Shown here: positions 51,964 through 62,305 of the stretch, piece after piece | Layout of the letters: each line of letters starts with the position of its first letter | Position numbering within the stretch: the stretch's first letter is position 1 | DNA from: Aquilaria yunnanensis | Lineage: Eukaryota; Streptophyta; Magnoliopsida; Malvales; Thymelaeaceae | Length of the DNA: 64,000 bases | Assembly: GCA_039654915.1 (NCBI GenBank) | Contig: CM077594.1 | Span: 92,394,893 to 92,458,892 of the forward strand | Direction of reading: 5' to 3' | Program-made: the position numbers and the translations under genes | The notes under the pieces: generated by a model | The model's database searches: none | Seen by the model: only the letters and a program-made list of their open reading frames with translations | What the model was told of the DNA's origin: nothing

Positions 51964-53544
51964 TGTTGACACCCAATTTCGTCCGACTATTAAAAATAAA
52001 TAATTAATTAAAAATTATTAACTAAAAAAAAAATTAATTAATTTAACAAAAATAATATGTTATTAGTTTAATGGGTGACATTTTTGTCATATGGTGTTAG
52101 TTAAAAAATATATATATATAGGTATACATATATATCTGTATGTGTGTATTAGAAATATTAATTAATTATTAATTATTTCTTAATTAATTATTGATTAATT
52201 AAAAAAATTAAAAAAAAATTAAAGTTAAAAATAGAAAATTCCTCCCCCAGCTGAGCCTTCCTGGGGAAAGGCTGGGATATTTTTAGAAGGCTCTAGGCCT
52301 CTATCATTGGCGATAAAAATCTGATCTTCTCTCCCTCTCACGGGGAGCTCTGGCTCTCTCTCTCGAAAAAAAATATCTCTCAGCTCTCCTTCTCTTCTCT
52401 CTGGCTCGGGCTCACTCTCCCTCTCTTCTCTTTCTCTCGGCCGAGCTCTCTCACTCTCTCTCGAACAAACCCAGCTCCCGCCCTCTCTTCAGCCATCGCC
52501 AACGCCTCCTCGTCTCTTCGTCTCGCCAGCGCCGCTGCCACCTCGCCTCGCACTCTCCTACCACCTCGCCTCGAGCCTGCCAGCGCCTAAATCCTTTCTC
52601 CCCCTGCTCTCGGTCACTCTGCCTTCCTTTCGCTGCCGCACCGCCGTCGCGATCGAACCCGACGCCGCCAATCTTCCAGCTCGCCTCGTCTACCTCGTCG
52701 CGCCAATCGCGGCCGCCCCTCACCGTCTCTTCCCCTGCCGCGCCCAGCTCCAGTCGCTCCACCGGGTCACCCACTCAGCTCGCCACTCCTCCGCCATCCA
52801 CTCTCCCGGCCATACGCTCGCTGTCGCGTCGCCTTCATCAGCTTCGCCTCACCTGACCCTCGCTGCCGTGTCGCCTCCGTCAGCTTCACCTCGCCGTCCC
52901 CTCGCCCTTGCTGCTTGTGCTTCGCCGCCGCCTCTCCCCTGTCTTAGCCACCGTCGCCTCGTCACTTGAAGATTGAAGACGAAAACGTTGCCAGACGCGT
53001 TTAATACGTTGACCAAGTCAAAGTTATTTGTTTTTGGGTAAAATTCATATTTAGCCCTTAATTCTTTTTTATTTTATCCATTTAAGTCACTAACTTTATT
53101 TTCTTTGCAGATTGAGCATTAATAGCAAGCTTTTATTGTTTTTTTTTATTTTCTTTCGTTTATCTGTCTATTTTGGCCATCCATTAAATTTAGCCATAAA
53201 ATCCATGTATGAGTATAATCTGGAATTTTTATTTATTTTTATGTCTATTTTATTTTTATATATTTAATTTTGGGATAGTTCATTTATTATTCGCGATGCA
53301 TCTAAAAAGAATTTATTTCGCGTGGATTTAATAAGACTCATAAACGAACTTAGGATAATAGTAAGTTATAAAATCCATATCCAGGTGGTTCGGTTAGAAT
53401 CCATGGTTTAGATATTAATTGATTTTATTTAAAACAAAACAAAAAAAAAAACAAAAATTAAATAACGAAAACCAGATCGCAAACCAACCCGTTGTCGACC
53501 GGGATCTGATCTGAAAGTCATAAGTTTGGCATAATTCTATTTTT

Positions 53545-54110
53545 TTTGCCCCTGGATTTATTTGATTTGTTTAATTGAGAATCTAATGTTGTTTTGATTT
53601 GCGAGTTAGTTACTGATTTATTTATTTTCTTTTTATGTTTTTGTTCAGTTGATTAAAGGCATGAATTATCTTAGGAATTAACATCAAGTTTAATTATGTG
53701 ATTAGGTTATATAAATATTTTTAATAAATAATTTGTCCTCGGATTTAGTTGATTTGTTCATCTGAGACTTTAAGGTTGTTTTGATTTACAATTTGGCCAT
53801 TAATGTTTATTTTCTTTTATGTCTTTGTTTTGTTCATTTGATTAAGAGCATGAATAAACTTAAAGAATTAATATTAAGGATAATTGTGTGATTCGATTAG
53901 ATAAATATTTTTAATAAATAATTTGCCCCTGGTCTTATTTGATTTGTCTATTCGAGACTCTAATATTGTTTTGATTTACAAATTAGCCACTGTTTTACTT
54001 ATTTTTTTTTAGTTTTGTTTGGATTATTAAAGTCATGAATTAGCTTAGAAAATAACGTTAAGCATAATTATATGTTTAGATTAGATATATTTTTTTTAAA
54101 TGATTAATCT
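53545..54110 (+). repeat. ~190-bp tandem repeat inside the LTR, three units
   Basis: Units begin near GCCCCTGGATTTATTTGATTTG (53549), GTCCTCGGATTTAGTTG (53734) and GCCCCTGGTCTTATTTG (53924). Each continues with TGTTTTGATTT, a TTTATTTTCTTTTTATGT-like run, GATTAAAG-CATGAAT and AATATTTTTAATAAATAATT. Confidence 0.85.
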
Positions 54111-54354
54111 AAAATTAGTTTTGACATATTAAAAAAATAAAAATCACATTTTCGGAAAATTTTGATCTGTGTGGGACATTTAATAATTAATTAAATAACT
54201 AATAATAAATTAAATTTAAATTAATTTTCATATCCGGATGATCCGGCAGGATCTACGGTTTGAAAAATATCAACCTTTTTAATTAAATAAATTAAATAAA
54301 TACAAAGATAAAAATTCATATTTTACGGTATAAATTAAATTATATAAAATTTCA

Positions 54355-54445
54355 TCAAATTCCGTGTCCGGGTGACTCGGCAGAGTCCATGGTTCGGAAT
54401 CAAATCTTCCGTGTCCAAATGACTCGGCAGAGTCCATGGTTCGGA
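54355..54445 (+). repeat. ~48-bp tandem repeat inside the LTR, two units
   Basis: GACTCGGCAGAGTCCATGGTT occurs twice, each preceded by CCGTGTCC; weaker single relatives stand at about 53380 and 54230. Confidence 0.85.
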
Positions 54446-54719
54446 AGTATAAAATTCTATACAAATTAATTACAAAAAATTCACATCCGATTAATTTAGT
54501 TCAAATTTCTAGTTTGAAAATTAACTGAATATTTTCTAAAAGCAAAGCAAAACAAAATTAAAAATCAACTAAGGTGCCAATTTTGGGCGCTATAACAAAG
54601 TTGTTTTAGCGTAACCGTACTCCCGATCCCTGAACTCTCGCAGACCAATTTTAAGGTATCCAATCGACCTAGGTAAACTGATTGGTGGCGACTCCCGAAA
54701 ACCCGCACGTTGCCACAGC

Positions 54720-54738
54720 TTGGCGACTCCACTGGGGA
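54720..54738 (+). other. tRNA primer-binding site
   Basis: TTGGCGACTCCACTGGGGA directly after the LTR has the TGG start required to pair with a tRNA 3' CCA end. It resembles the arginine-tRNA-type site reported for Tat/Ogre elements; the exact tRNA is inferred. Confidence 0.7.
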
Positions 54739-55748
54739 GTTGACGTTAGTGAGTCGAGCCTACAAGTTGATTTGTTTTGATTTGCTTTGCTTATATTTAT
54801 GTGGATTTATATGTTATATTTACTTAGGTAAACATGCATTATGCATTCACAATATGAAGCTCTATACCCGAGCTTCTTCAAAGCGAACACGTTCTTTCTA
54901 AGCGGAATTGGTGTTGTTGTCCTTGAGAGGCCATGGTCTCCAAGCCTTCACCGGTTTCAAAGTAGCAAAGTAGTGTATTGCCTTCTGAGACGGTTAGTCT
55001 CTGCATGGGCCCACGAAAAGCTACGACTCGAATTAATCCATTCCTTACATAAACCCTAGAGGGTAAGGAATCGGGCTGTCACTATAATTTAGTGACGGTA
55101 TTCGGGAACTATCCCTTGCCTTTTTGATAAGCCACCTTATGCATATAGAACTCCCCACTTAACCTTAGAACTGACCATAAAATTTCTACCATTTTACCAA
55201 CGCCATAAGCATATCCTTGTTATGCTGTGTTGTTACTCTACACTTTTCTTCGTATGGTTTTAACTTGTTTATCCATAATACTTCATGAGTTGTTAATTGC
55301 TATTTAACTTATTAATAACCTTATCTTTCTTGTGCAATTATTCTTCATGCATCAAAACCACGCATCAAATTATGCTAACTTTTTGGTCTTTATAATGACA
55401 ACTAAAAGTTTTGAAGTTCCACGATAATGGATAAGCAAACTCACTCATCGCATGCATGCATTACATTAATCACGTGCATATAAAGTCTGATAAAAACATA
55501 ATCTCACTTTATATTGCATGCATTCCATTACATCAATCACGTGCATATAAATTTTGATAAAAACATAATCTCATTATGTATTGCATGCATCCATTGCATC
55601 AATCATATACATGTAAAATCTAATAAAATGAATCTCACTTTAAAAAGGTAAAATTGGATCTCAACACCAATATCCAACTCGGCTCCAAACAAGACTAATG
55701 GCAGAGCAAACCGAAGGATGCCTCACAAATATTAAGTCCAAGAGAAAA
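54739..55748 (+). other. untranslated leader of the retroelement
   Basis: No supported gene. The ~70-bp tandem array at 55440-55640 is its only clear structure. Confidence 0.5.
55440..55640 (+). repeat. ~70-bp tandem array in the leader, three units
   Basis: Each unit contains GCATGCAT, ATTACATTAATCACGTGCAT or a variant, ATATAAA, TGATAAAAACATAATCTCA. The third unit is the most diverged. Confidence 0.85.
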
Positions 55749-56974
55749 CATGGCCGAGCAAATAAAACAATTAATGGAATTAATCAACGGGAAAGCAACC
55801 CAAGTCCTCGTCAAAGAACCACAAGATCTCACTTATCCTCACGGATTCACTTAACAACGGGTCTCAGCTCAAGAAAAGCTTTTTCATGACTCAGGCCCAT
55901 CTGATAACATTCATTTAAGGCACAATCCAATTTTTGAAGGAAAGAAGCCCCTGCTTAAAAAAGAAGAGGATACTAAAAAAAACTCGAGGCCATAGAAAAG
56001 AGATTTCGGGTCATTGAAGGAGGCACTATATTCTGATCTCTCTCAGTGAATGACCTCTGTTTAGTGCCAGATGTCGTAATCCCTTCAGACTTTAAGGTGC
56101 CAGACTTTGTAAAATATGATGGAACAAGTGATCCCATCACTCACATCACGTTGTTTCTAAGAAGACTACAACCACTCACAAAAGACGAGAAAGTATGGAT
56201 AACATTTTTTCAAGAAAGCCTTACAAAGTCAGCACTACATTGGTATCTAAGTCAAGGTCCAAAGAACATCAAAACATGGAATGACCTCGCTCAGGCTTTC
56301 ATCAATAACTACAAGCATGTTATGGACTTGGCCCCAGATCGCCGTACTTTCCAGAATATGGAGAAGAATGAACAAGAGACCTTTAAGGAATATGCACAAA
56401 AGTGGAGAGACTTAGCCATACAAGTTCAACCATCTATGATAGAAAGAGAACTGATCACCCTGTTTATCCAAACATTAAATAGACCATTTTATGAAAAACT
56501 ATTTGGGAACACTTCAAGTAGCTTTTCAAATATGGTATTATCCGGAGAAAAGATTGAATTTGGAATCAAAACAGGAAAGTTGGTTGATTCTTCAATTGGA
56601 GGGTGTTTCAATAAAAGAAGCGAAGCTGTCCAAAACATCATCTCCAAGTCCTATGGTCTACTACCACTCATGTTATGAGCGAAATGATATCCTATTGAGA
56701 CTGTAATCTTCAAGGCTCCCTCATCAGCACCACATACCACTTATGGGAAGAAAGCTACTCAAGTCGATTCAATTTCCACAAGCTACAAACCTATTATCAC
56801 CCATACCAATGGTAGCAAAAATCAAGTAGCATCTTCTATCCAAGTTGGAATGACCCAAATGCCAAATGTGATTACCAAAAAGGTTCAATTGGGCATTCAA
56901 CTGATAATTGTGTGGCACTGAAACTCAAGTTGGTCGAGTCCAAGTTGCTAGGCCATAATGTGATTGATAATTGA
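55749..56974 (+). pseudogene. broken gag gene of Tat/Ogre type
   Basis: The order of a Tat-type Ty3/gypsy gag can be followed through several frames. MAEQIKQLMELINGK (from 55749) is followed by YPHGFT and a stop. KKLEAIEKRFRVIEGG with a TGA shortly after lies near 55980-56036. An open stretch 56046-56678 of 210 codons reads LCLVPDVVIPSDFKVPDFVK, FQESLTKSALHWYLSQG, PDRRTFQNMEKNEQETFKEY and FSNMVLSGEKIEFGIKTGK, the retrotransposon gag core. After another frame change come WNDPNAKCDYQKGSIGHSTD and NC (56846-56974), the CX8HX4C knuckle region. The protein normally packages element RNA. Stops and shifts show this copy cannot make it whole. Confidence 0.85.
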
Positions 56975-59238
56975 AAGTGAAGATTTTGAACTGGAATTAC
57001 ATTGATTTTGGAAGGGCTTCAAGTCAGATCCGACCTAACAGTTCACACACACTTTTGAATAACAGGGAATCCTTTGAATAAACTTGTATCTTTGAAAGCT
57101 TGCAAAAGTAATCTAATAGTAAAAATCTCTTAGATTTAGTCCAGAATCTAGGGTGTAGTCTTTGCTAAATGGACACCTGGTAATTCTTTTTGTTCTCCAA
57201 CAAAAAGATTTAATATGTGCATTCTACCACTTTTTACTTAAAATTCCATTTTTACGTCCACATATTCTACCACTTTCTACAAAAAAAAATTCCATTTTTA
57301 CATCTATCTCTCACTCTTTGCCATTACACTACCCATTATTGTCATCACATTTTACTTTCTAAATGATACTACTCGTGGATGAAAATAAAAAGTTAAGGGA
57401 AATTTGATAGTAGTGATCTTGAAAGTGCTGCCAAATCTAGTAAGAAGGATTTCAAATGTTGCACCTCAACCCTCAAAAAGGGAATTCGCAGTGGTTATCA
57501 ACATTCTTGCAAGAAGTCTCGGGTTAGCTTCCAAAGAAGGTAGCTCTCATATTAAATGACTTCAGTGGCCTTCCAATTCTCACAAATGCTCAACACAAGA
57601 AAATGTTCTCAGTTCTCTGCAACACAAACTCCCAAAAAGAAAGAGAAATTCATCCCTTCCATCAAAAGACGACAAGGGAAAATTCAAATCCAAAATCAAA
57701 AGAGACTGAGAACAAATACGAGCAAGTAAAGCCACTTGAGTCATCTCACTTCAAGGGAGTTATCAAGTATGTCATCACCATAGCTCACACAAAAAAAAAA
57801 AAAAAAACAAAAACAAAAACAAAAAAAAAAGGAAAGAAGAAAAGAAACGAAGCTCAAGTTAGAGCCAAAGAAAGAAAAAGAAAAAAGTGAGCTATGGATT
57901 CTAGACTGAAAACCTACAAAGGCGGTTTAGAAGACAAAAGCAATCCTCAAGACAAGCGTACATAAAGATTACGATAGTTGGGGGGCAACAGATGAGGTTT
58001 AACTTTCTGGAAAAGGTGGCAAGTTTGAAGTCATCACTATTGAGTTTTTCACCATAATCAGATATGCTCACGAGTAGTATTAAAAGACCCTTCTTTCACA
58101 CCACTCAAACTTAACTTTCCTCAGACCTAACATTTACCCCTTGGTATCATCCTCATTCAGCTAAAAGACTACCACAAAAAAAAAACCACTCAAACTTAAC
58201 TTTCCTCAGACCTAACATTTACCTCTTGATATCATCCTCATTCATAAAAAAACTATCATTATGAATTACGTTTCTATCTTATTGCCTTGTACAGTTTATG
58301 TCTTCGAGTTGGAAAGGGAAGAATGGCAGGATATTTTAATTAAAAACAAAGACCGTAAATTACTTTGTCAAGCTTTGCAAATTGATGAAAGTTTTTCTTT
58401 AAGGCCAAACCATTATTCATTAATGTGTGTAGACTTAAAAGTGAGGAGATAGATTGAGACTTTCTTTAAGAAGATGTGGTTCTTCTAAGAGAGATTTACG
58501 ATCAAGTGCCATCACAAAGGTCTAGAAATGCTCGACCTTCTGTTAAAGGCGAGGTGATACCTTTTATCCACATAAACACCGTATTCAGGGGGGCAAAGTA
58601 GTCCCTACGAAGCGTAAGAGGAGCACTGCCAACAAAGAAGCTCAATAGATAAGGAGGCAAGTCTTATGAATCAGAACCTGAGTTTAAGGAAGAGCAATCA
58701 TTCAGACTATAACATGGGGACAAGTAAGTGTCGGCACGGCCACAAGAAAATGGACAAAGAGACATTGGAAGATAAGCCTTCGATGATATGAAATCTATAA
58801 CAGGGACAATTGTCCAGAGAGGCATAAAGTATAAGGCGGGTGAACATTAAAGAAATTGAGGCCAAAATTCAAGAACAAGTCAAGAAAATGGGATTTTGAA
58901 AAGAGTCGGGCTTTTGAGGCATTGAACAAGAGCTGAGAAGCATAAAGAGATTCAACGATAGTCCAAGAAGGCAATCACAAAGAGGATCCAGTAAAGTAGA
59001 GACATGAAGAATTGGATCCATCCAAAAATCCAAAAAAAAAAAAACTTAATTACACATGCTTTGCATTCATGCATTTCACATCATGCATGCATGACTTTTA
59101 CATGATAGGAATCAAATGGGAAACACATCCACCGCACCGTTACAGCAGTATAAGCTGAGATCTCAATAACATCAGCTCTTACCAATCTATCACTGGATAC
59201 ACAGCTAATATGCGGGACCAACCCGCATCAGGAATTCA
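56975..59238 (+). other. degenerate internal region, no pol domains
   Basis: I looked for reverse transcriptase, RNase H and integrase motifs and saw none. There is an A-rich tract at 57790-57835, AGTTGGGGGGCAAC (about 57976) and CAGGGGGGCAAAG (about 58587), which resemble purine tracts, and a 63-codon frame at 58261-58452 of unknown meaning. Probably decayed retroelement sequence. Confidence 0.5.
58101..58243 (+). repeat. 85-bp tandem duplication
   Basis: CCACTCAAACTTAACTTTCC followed by TCAGACCTAACATTTACC and ATCATCCTCATTCA occurs at 58101 and 58186. Only about two substitutions separate the shared ~58 bp, so it is fairly young. Confidence 0.9.
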
Positions 59239-59617
59239 AGGATAAGGTAGACAATATGTCAAAAGCCTGGAAATCGATTCAATAATCGAGACTACACCTG
59301 GAAGGACAGGATTGACGTCAGCTAGTAGTATCCAAGGTAAGAGATAGCTATAGCCAAGGATAAGGCAGATATAAAAAAGGATAAAGTAGACAATATTGTC
59401 AAAAGCCTGGCAATTGATTCAATAATCGAGGCTACACCTGGAAGGACAGGATTGATGCCAGCTTAGCAGCATCCAAGATAAGAGATAGCTGTGGTCAAAG
59501 ATAAGGTAGACATCAAGAAATATTGTCGTTGAAAATTTGTCAAAAGCGGACAATGGATTCAATAATCAAGGACTGGATCGATGTCAGCTGGATGGAATAT
59601 CAAAGATAAGAAATATC
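59239..59617 (+). repeat. 115-140-bp tandem array, three units, just before the gene cassette
   Basis: Units start near 59239, 59357 and 59497. They contain GATAAGGTAGACA, TTGTCAAAAGC, GATTCAATAATCGAG, CACCTGGAAGGACAGGATTG and TAAGAGATAGCT. The third unit is more diverged and truncated. The array ends about 140 bp before the first zinc-finger gene. Confidence 0.85.
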
Positions 59618-59756
59618 ATTCACATCAAAATAAAGTAGGATCCACTTTTTCGGTTAAGCGGCGGATACGGTACTCCGTGACTTTCAAGTCGGTTCTCTCA
59701 ATTGCCCATAATAACTGATTCTTTCCTCTCTTCTTTCTTTTACTTCCCTCTAGAAA

Positions 59757-60305
59757 ATGGATCCTACTCTTTCTGTCTTACAAAAATATTTTCCTTCTCT
59801 CCCAATGAACATTCTCAAAAAGATCTACCAAGTTCGCTGTGAACGATTAAGAGTTCTGATGCATAAAGGAATCCCTGAAGATGTGCGGTGGTTAATCGAA
59901 GCCAAGGTTCGTCTGGCAGGTGAAATCCCAGAGGCATTTGTGTCTCACATGCCTGGTATAGGCAAAAGCTCTTATGCCAAAAAGCGAAGAGCGAAAAGGT
60001 TACGAGTCTGCCACAAATGTGGACGGTGGACTTGTAATATTAAATGTCGTTCTTTAGGAATGATCTCCGATAATCAAGAAGATAAAATACGATTCATCAA
60101 GAATGGCCTGAGTAAGGACTCATTGGATGATATCCGATTGACTCTTGAGACACATTCTTGTGGATCAGTGCAACGCGAACTTCTTGGTTTATGGAGTATT
60201 TTTCATGAAGAACGAGAACGTTACAGTCCCGGGAATCTGACTTTAAATGACCATGTTTGCCAGCTTGTAAGAAAGCTGGATGGGAAGCAAACCCTCGACT
60301 CATAG
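59757..60305 (+). CDS. virus-like basic zinc-finger protein, copy 1 (182 aa)
   Basis: An intact 182-aa basic protein. Helical N-terminal half; then GIGKSSYAKKRRAKR (67-81), a likely nuclear-localisation and RNA/DNA-binding patch; then CHKCGRWTCNIKC (85-97), a C-X2-C-X4-C-X3-C zinc finger. Further cysteines are at 135 and 168. The order Gly-Lys-Ser, Tyr-Ala, basic run, CHxC finger resembles the small cysteine-rich nucleic-acid-binding proteins of carlaviruses, although the finger spacing differs and the C-terminal ~85 residues are extra. In viruses those proteins act in silencing suppression and transcription; a role here is inference. About 70% identical to copy 2 by hand count. An AT-rich CAAAATAAAG at 59626-59635 sits where the other copies have their TATA box. 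It could alternatively be a plant or retroelement protein family unknown to me. Confidence 0.7.
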   Translation: MDPTLSVLQKYFPSLPMNILKKIYQVRCERLRVLMHKGIPEDVRWLIEAKVRLAGEIPEAFVSHMPGIGKSSYAKKRRAKRLRVCHKCGRWTCNIKCRSLGMISDNQEDKIRFIKNGLSKDSLDDIRLTLETHSCGSVQRELLGLWSIFHEERERYSPGNLTLNDHVCQLVRKLDGKQTLDS

Positions 60306-60467
60306 AAGCCGTTAATGCCGTTACTAGACGTAAAGCCAGTGGAAGATGTGAGCCACAGTCACAATTACTGTACATACAGTTTGTTATATTTGGAAAAGTT
60401 TGCATTTTCTTTTGACAGATGTACATGCTCCCCTAAGTGTAATCGACACGTTATCCCTTTTCATCAC

Positions 60468-60475
60468 TATAAATG
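60468..60475 (+). promoter_or_regulatory. TATA box of zinc-finger copy 2
   Basis: TATAAATG within TTTCATCACTATAAAT, 127 bp upstream of the start codon. The same box precedes copy 3 and, with one change, the LOG gene. Confidence 0.6.
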
Positions 60476-60594
60476 CGTGTTCTTCCTTCTGATTAAGCAG
60501 CGGATAAGATACCCCGTGACTTCTAAAGTCGGTTATTCCAGTCTCCTACAATAACTGATTCATTTCCCTCTTCTCTCAAATTCTTCTCTCATCA

Positions 60595-61143
60595 ATGGAT
60601 TCTACTCTTTCTGCACTGCGAAAATACTTTCCTTCCCTTCCAATAAAAGTCCTTAAAAAGATCTACCTTGCTAGATATGAAAGAATCAGAGTTTTTACAC
60701 GCAAAGGCATTCCCGATAATGTGCAGTGGATAATTGAAGCTAAGGTCCGTTTGGCGGGTGAAGTTCCAGATGCATTTATGCCCCGCATGCCCGGTTTAGG
60801 TAAAAGCCGTTATGCCACAAGGCGAAGAGCAAAGAGACTAGGCGTGTGTTATAAATGTGGGCGATGGAATTGTAATACTAAATGTCGCTCTTTAGGATAC
60901 ATCTCCATAAATCGTGAAGATAAAAGAAAATTCATTAAGAATGGCCTGCGTAAGGAATCTCTGGAAGATATCCGAGAGACTCTTGAAACGCATTCTTGTG
61001 GAAAAGTGCAAGGTGAAATTATCGGTTTATGGATGACTTACCATAAAGAACGAGACCGTTACAGTCTTGGGAATGTGACTTTAAACGACCCTGTTTGTCA
61101 GTTTGTAAGAAAACTGGATGGGAAGCAAATCCCCGACTTATAG
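60595..61143 (+). CDS. virus-like basic zinc-finger protein, copy 2 (182 aa)
   Basis: Same length and architecture as copy 1. Basic patch GLGKSRYATRRRAKR (67-81); finger CYKCGRWNCNTKC (85-97). The C-terminal ERDRYSLGN and TLNDPVCQFVRKLDG are shared with copy 3. About 74% identical to copy 3 and 70% to copy 1 by hand count, with no stops or shifts and all finger cysteines kept in each copy. This suggests the reading frame has been under selection since duplication. The spacer to copy 1 (289 bp) contains one copy of the TGTACAT...TTTTGACA module and the TATA box. The pyrimidine-rich leader ends TTCTCTCATCAATGG, which gives a good start context. Family resemblance is as for copy 1: carlavirus-like cysteine-rich protein, not proven. 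Confidence 0.7.
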   Translation: MDSTLSALRKYFPSLPIKVLKKIYLARYERIRVFTRKGIPDNVQWIIEAKVRLAGEVPDAFMPRMPGLGKSRYATRRRAKRLGVCYKCGRWNCNTKCRSLGYISINREDKRKFIKNGLRKESLEDIRETLETHSCGKVQGEIIGLWMTYHKERDRYSLGNVTLNDPVCQFVRKLDGKQIPDL

Positions 61144-61293
61144 AAGGCATTGAAGCCATTACTGGACATAAATCAGTGGAAGATGAGAGCCACAGTCATG
61201 ATTGCTGTACATATAAGCTGTCATTTGTCTTTTCTTTTGACAATAATGTACTTGCTTCTGCAAGTGTAATTAACGCATTATCCCTTTCATCAC

Positions 61294-61301
61294 TATAAAT
61301 A
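61294..61301 (+). promoter_or_regulatory. TATA box of zinc-finger copy 3
   Basis: TATAAATA within TTTCATCACTATAAAT, 74 bp upstream of the start codon. The preceding TTATCCC is also shared with copy 2. Confidence 0.65.
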
Positions 61302-61367
61302 TGTGTTAGTTATTTCCGTTTCCTACAATCACTAATTTCTTTCTTCTCTTAAATACCTCCTTCATCA

Positions 61368-61916
61368 ATGGAGTCTTCTCTTTCCGCTCTACGAAAGTAT
61401 TTTCCTTCCTTCCCAATAAATGTTCTTAAAAAGATTTATCAAGCTAGATGTGAACGATTCAGAGTATTTATGCACAAAGGCATTCCTGATAATGTGCGGT
61501 GGCTAATCGAAGCTAAGATTCGTTCAGCTGGTAAAGTTCCAGAAGCGTTCTTTCCTCGTATGCCCGGCTTTGGTAAAAGCGCTTATGCCAAAAAAAGAAG
61601 AGCAAAGAGGCTAGGCGTTTGTCATAATTGTGGATGGTGGATTTGCGGTAATAAATGTCGTTCTCCAGGAGTGATCACCAGAAATCGTAATGATAGAATA
61701 AGATTCATTAAGAATGGCTTGCGTAAGGAATCTCTGGAAGATATCCGAGAGGTTCTTGAAGTGCATTCTTGCGGAATAATGCAATTTGAGATTGTTGGAT
61801 TATGGATAATTCTCCAAAAAGAACGAGATCGTTATAGTCTTGGGAATCTGACTTTAAACGATCCAGTTTGCCAGTTTGTGAGAAAACTGGATGGGATGCA
61901 AATCGCCGATTCATAG
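61368..61916 (+). CDS. virus-like basic zinc-finger protein, copy 3 (182 aa)
   Basis: Third tandem paralogue, again exactly 182 aa. Basic patch GFGKSAYAKKRRAKR (67-81); finger CHNCGWWICGNKC (85-97) keeps all four cysteines, although neighbouring residues change more than elsewhere (GR to GW, N/T to G). ESLEDIRE and ERDRYSLGN-TLNDPVCQFVRKLDG match copy 2. The leader is shorter than in copies 1 and 2, with the hairpin-like CGTGACTT-AAGTCGG part deleted, placing the TATA box 74 bp from the ATG. The 3' flank (GAAGGCATTGAAGCC, TTACTGGA, CAGTGGAAGA) is shared by all copies, so the duplication unit was promoter plus gene plus trailer. Function unknown; virus-like origin is inferred from the basic-patch/finger order. 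Confidence 0.7.
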   Translation: MESSLSALRKYFPSFPINVLKKIYQARCERFRVFMHKGIPDNVRWLIEAKIRSAGKVPEAFFPRMPGFGKSAYAKKRRAKRLGVCHNCGWWICGNKCRSPGVITRNRNDRIRFIKNGLRKESLEDIREVLEVHSCGIMQFEIVGLWIILQKERDRYSLGNLTLNDPVCQFVRKLDGMQIADS

Positions 61917-61980
61917 AAGGCATTGAAGCCGTTACTGGATGTAAAATCAGTGGAAGACGTGAACCAAAGTCACGATTACC

Positions 61981-62257
61981 GTACATGCTAGCTGTCGCTT
62001 TTGAAATTATCCTCCCAATAATGTACCCACTCCTGACATGAGATACAGTTATGACTACTGTATATAGCTGCCACTTTTGAAATTTTCCTTCTCTTCCAAC
62101 AATCACGTACTTACTCCTGACGTAAGCTACAGTAGTGACTACTGTACATGCTAGCAGCTATTTTGAAAATTTTCCTCCTCTTTTAACGATAGTGTACCCA
62201 TACCTGACCAGAGTCATACTCGTGACTATTGTGTATAGCTAGTAATAATGTATCCAC
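61981..62257 (+). promoter_or_regulatory. ~80-bp upstream module repeated 3.4 times before LOG
   Basis: Units start at 61981, 62060, 62144 and, partial, 62231 with GTACATGCTAGC or GTATATAGCTG. They continue through TTTTGAAATT-TCCT, AATGTACC-ACTCCTGA and GTGACTACT. Related single modules lie in the spacers before copies 2 and 3. One unit holds TACAGTAG-TGA-CTACTGTA (62128-62146), a perfect 8-bp inverted repeat with a 3-bp centre, and TGACGTAAG (62118-62126), a sequence of the TGACG/as-1 type. It probably acts as an enhancer; that is inference. Confidence 0.5.
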
Positions 62258-62297
62258 TCTTAAAAAAAAAAAAATTATTATTTTATCTTTTCATCTC

Positions 62298-62305
62298 TAT
62301 AAATA
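62298..62305 (+). promoter_or_regulatory. TATA box of the LOG gene
   Basis: TATAAATA within TTTTCATCTCTATAAATA, nearly the same box as before zinc-finger copies 2 and 3. It lies 48 bp upstream of the chosen start and implies a leader of only about 20 nt. Confidence 0.6.

Larger units (their letters stand above)
51964..54717 (+). repeat. 5' LTR of the Tat/Ogre-like element (2754 bp)
   Basis: Begins TGTTGACACCCAATTTCGTC and ends CGCACGTTGCCACA, so TG...CA. The primer-binding site follows three bases later. The start sequence and the ATTGGTGGCGACTCCCGAAA stretch near the end are familiar from Tat/Ogre-type LTRs. The 5 bases before it (AACAC) would be the target duplication; the other side is not available. 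The LTR contains a pyrimidine/CG-rich block (52240-52980) and two internal tandem arrays. Confidence 0.75.

Noticed and set aside
52451..52774. 107-codon minus-strand frame inside the LTR
   Set aside because: Arises from a CG/pyrimidine-rich block; composition artefact.
58261..58452. 63-codon frame in the retroelement
   Set aside because: No domain, and the surrounding sequence is decayed; could be chance.
59757..61916. Ordinary host zinc-finger family
   Set aside because: C-X2-C-X4-C-X3-C after a KKRRAKR patch fits no plant finger family I know; the virus-like reading is better but not proven.
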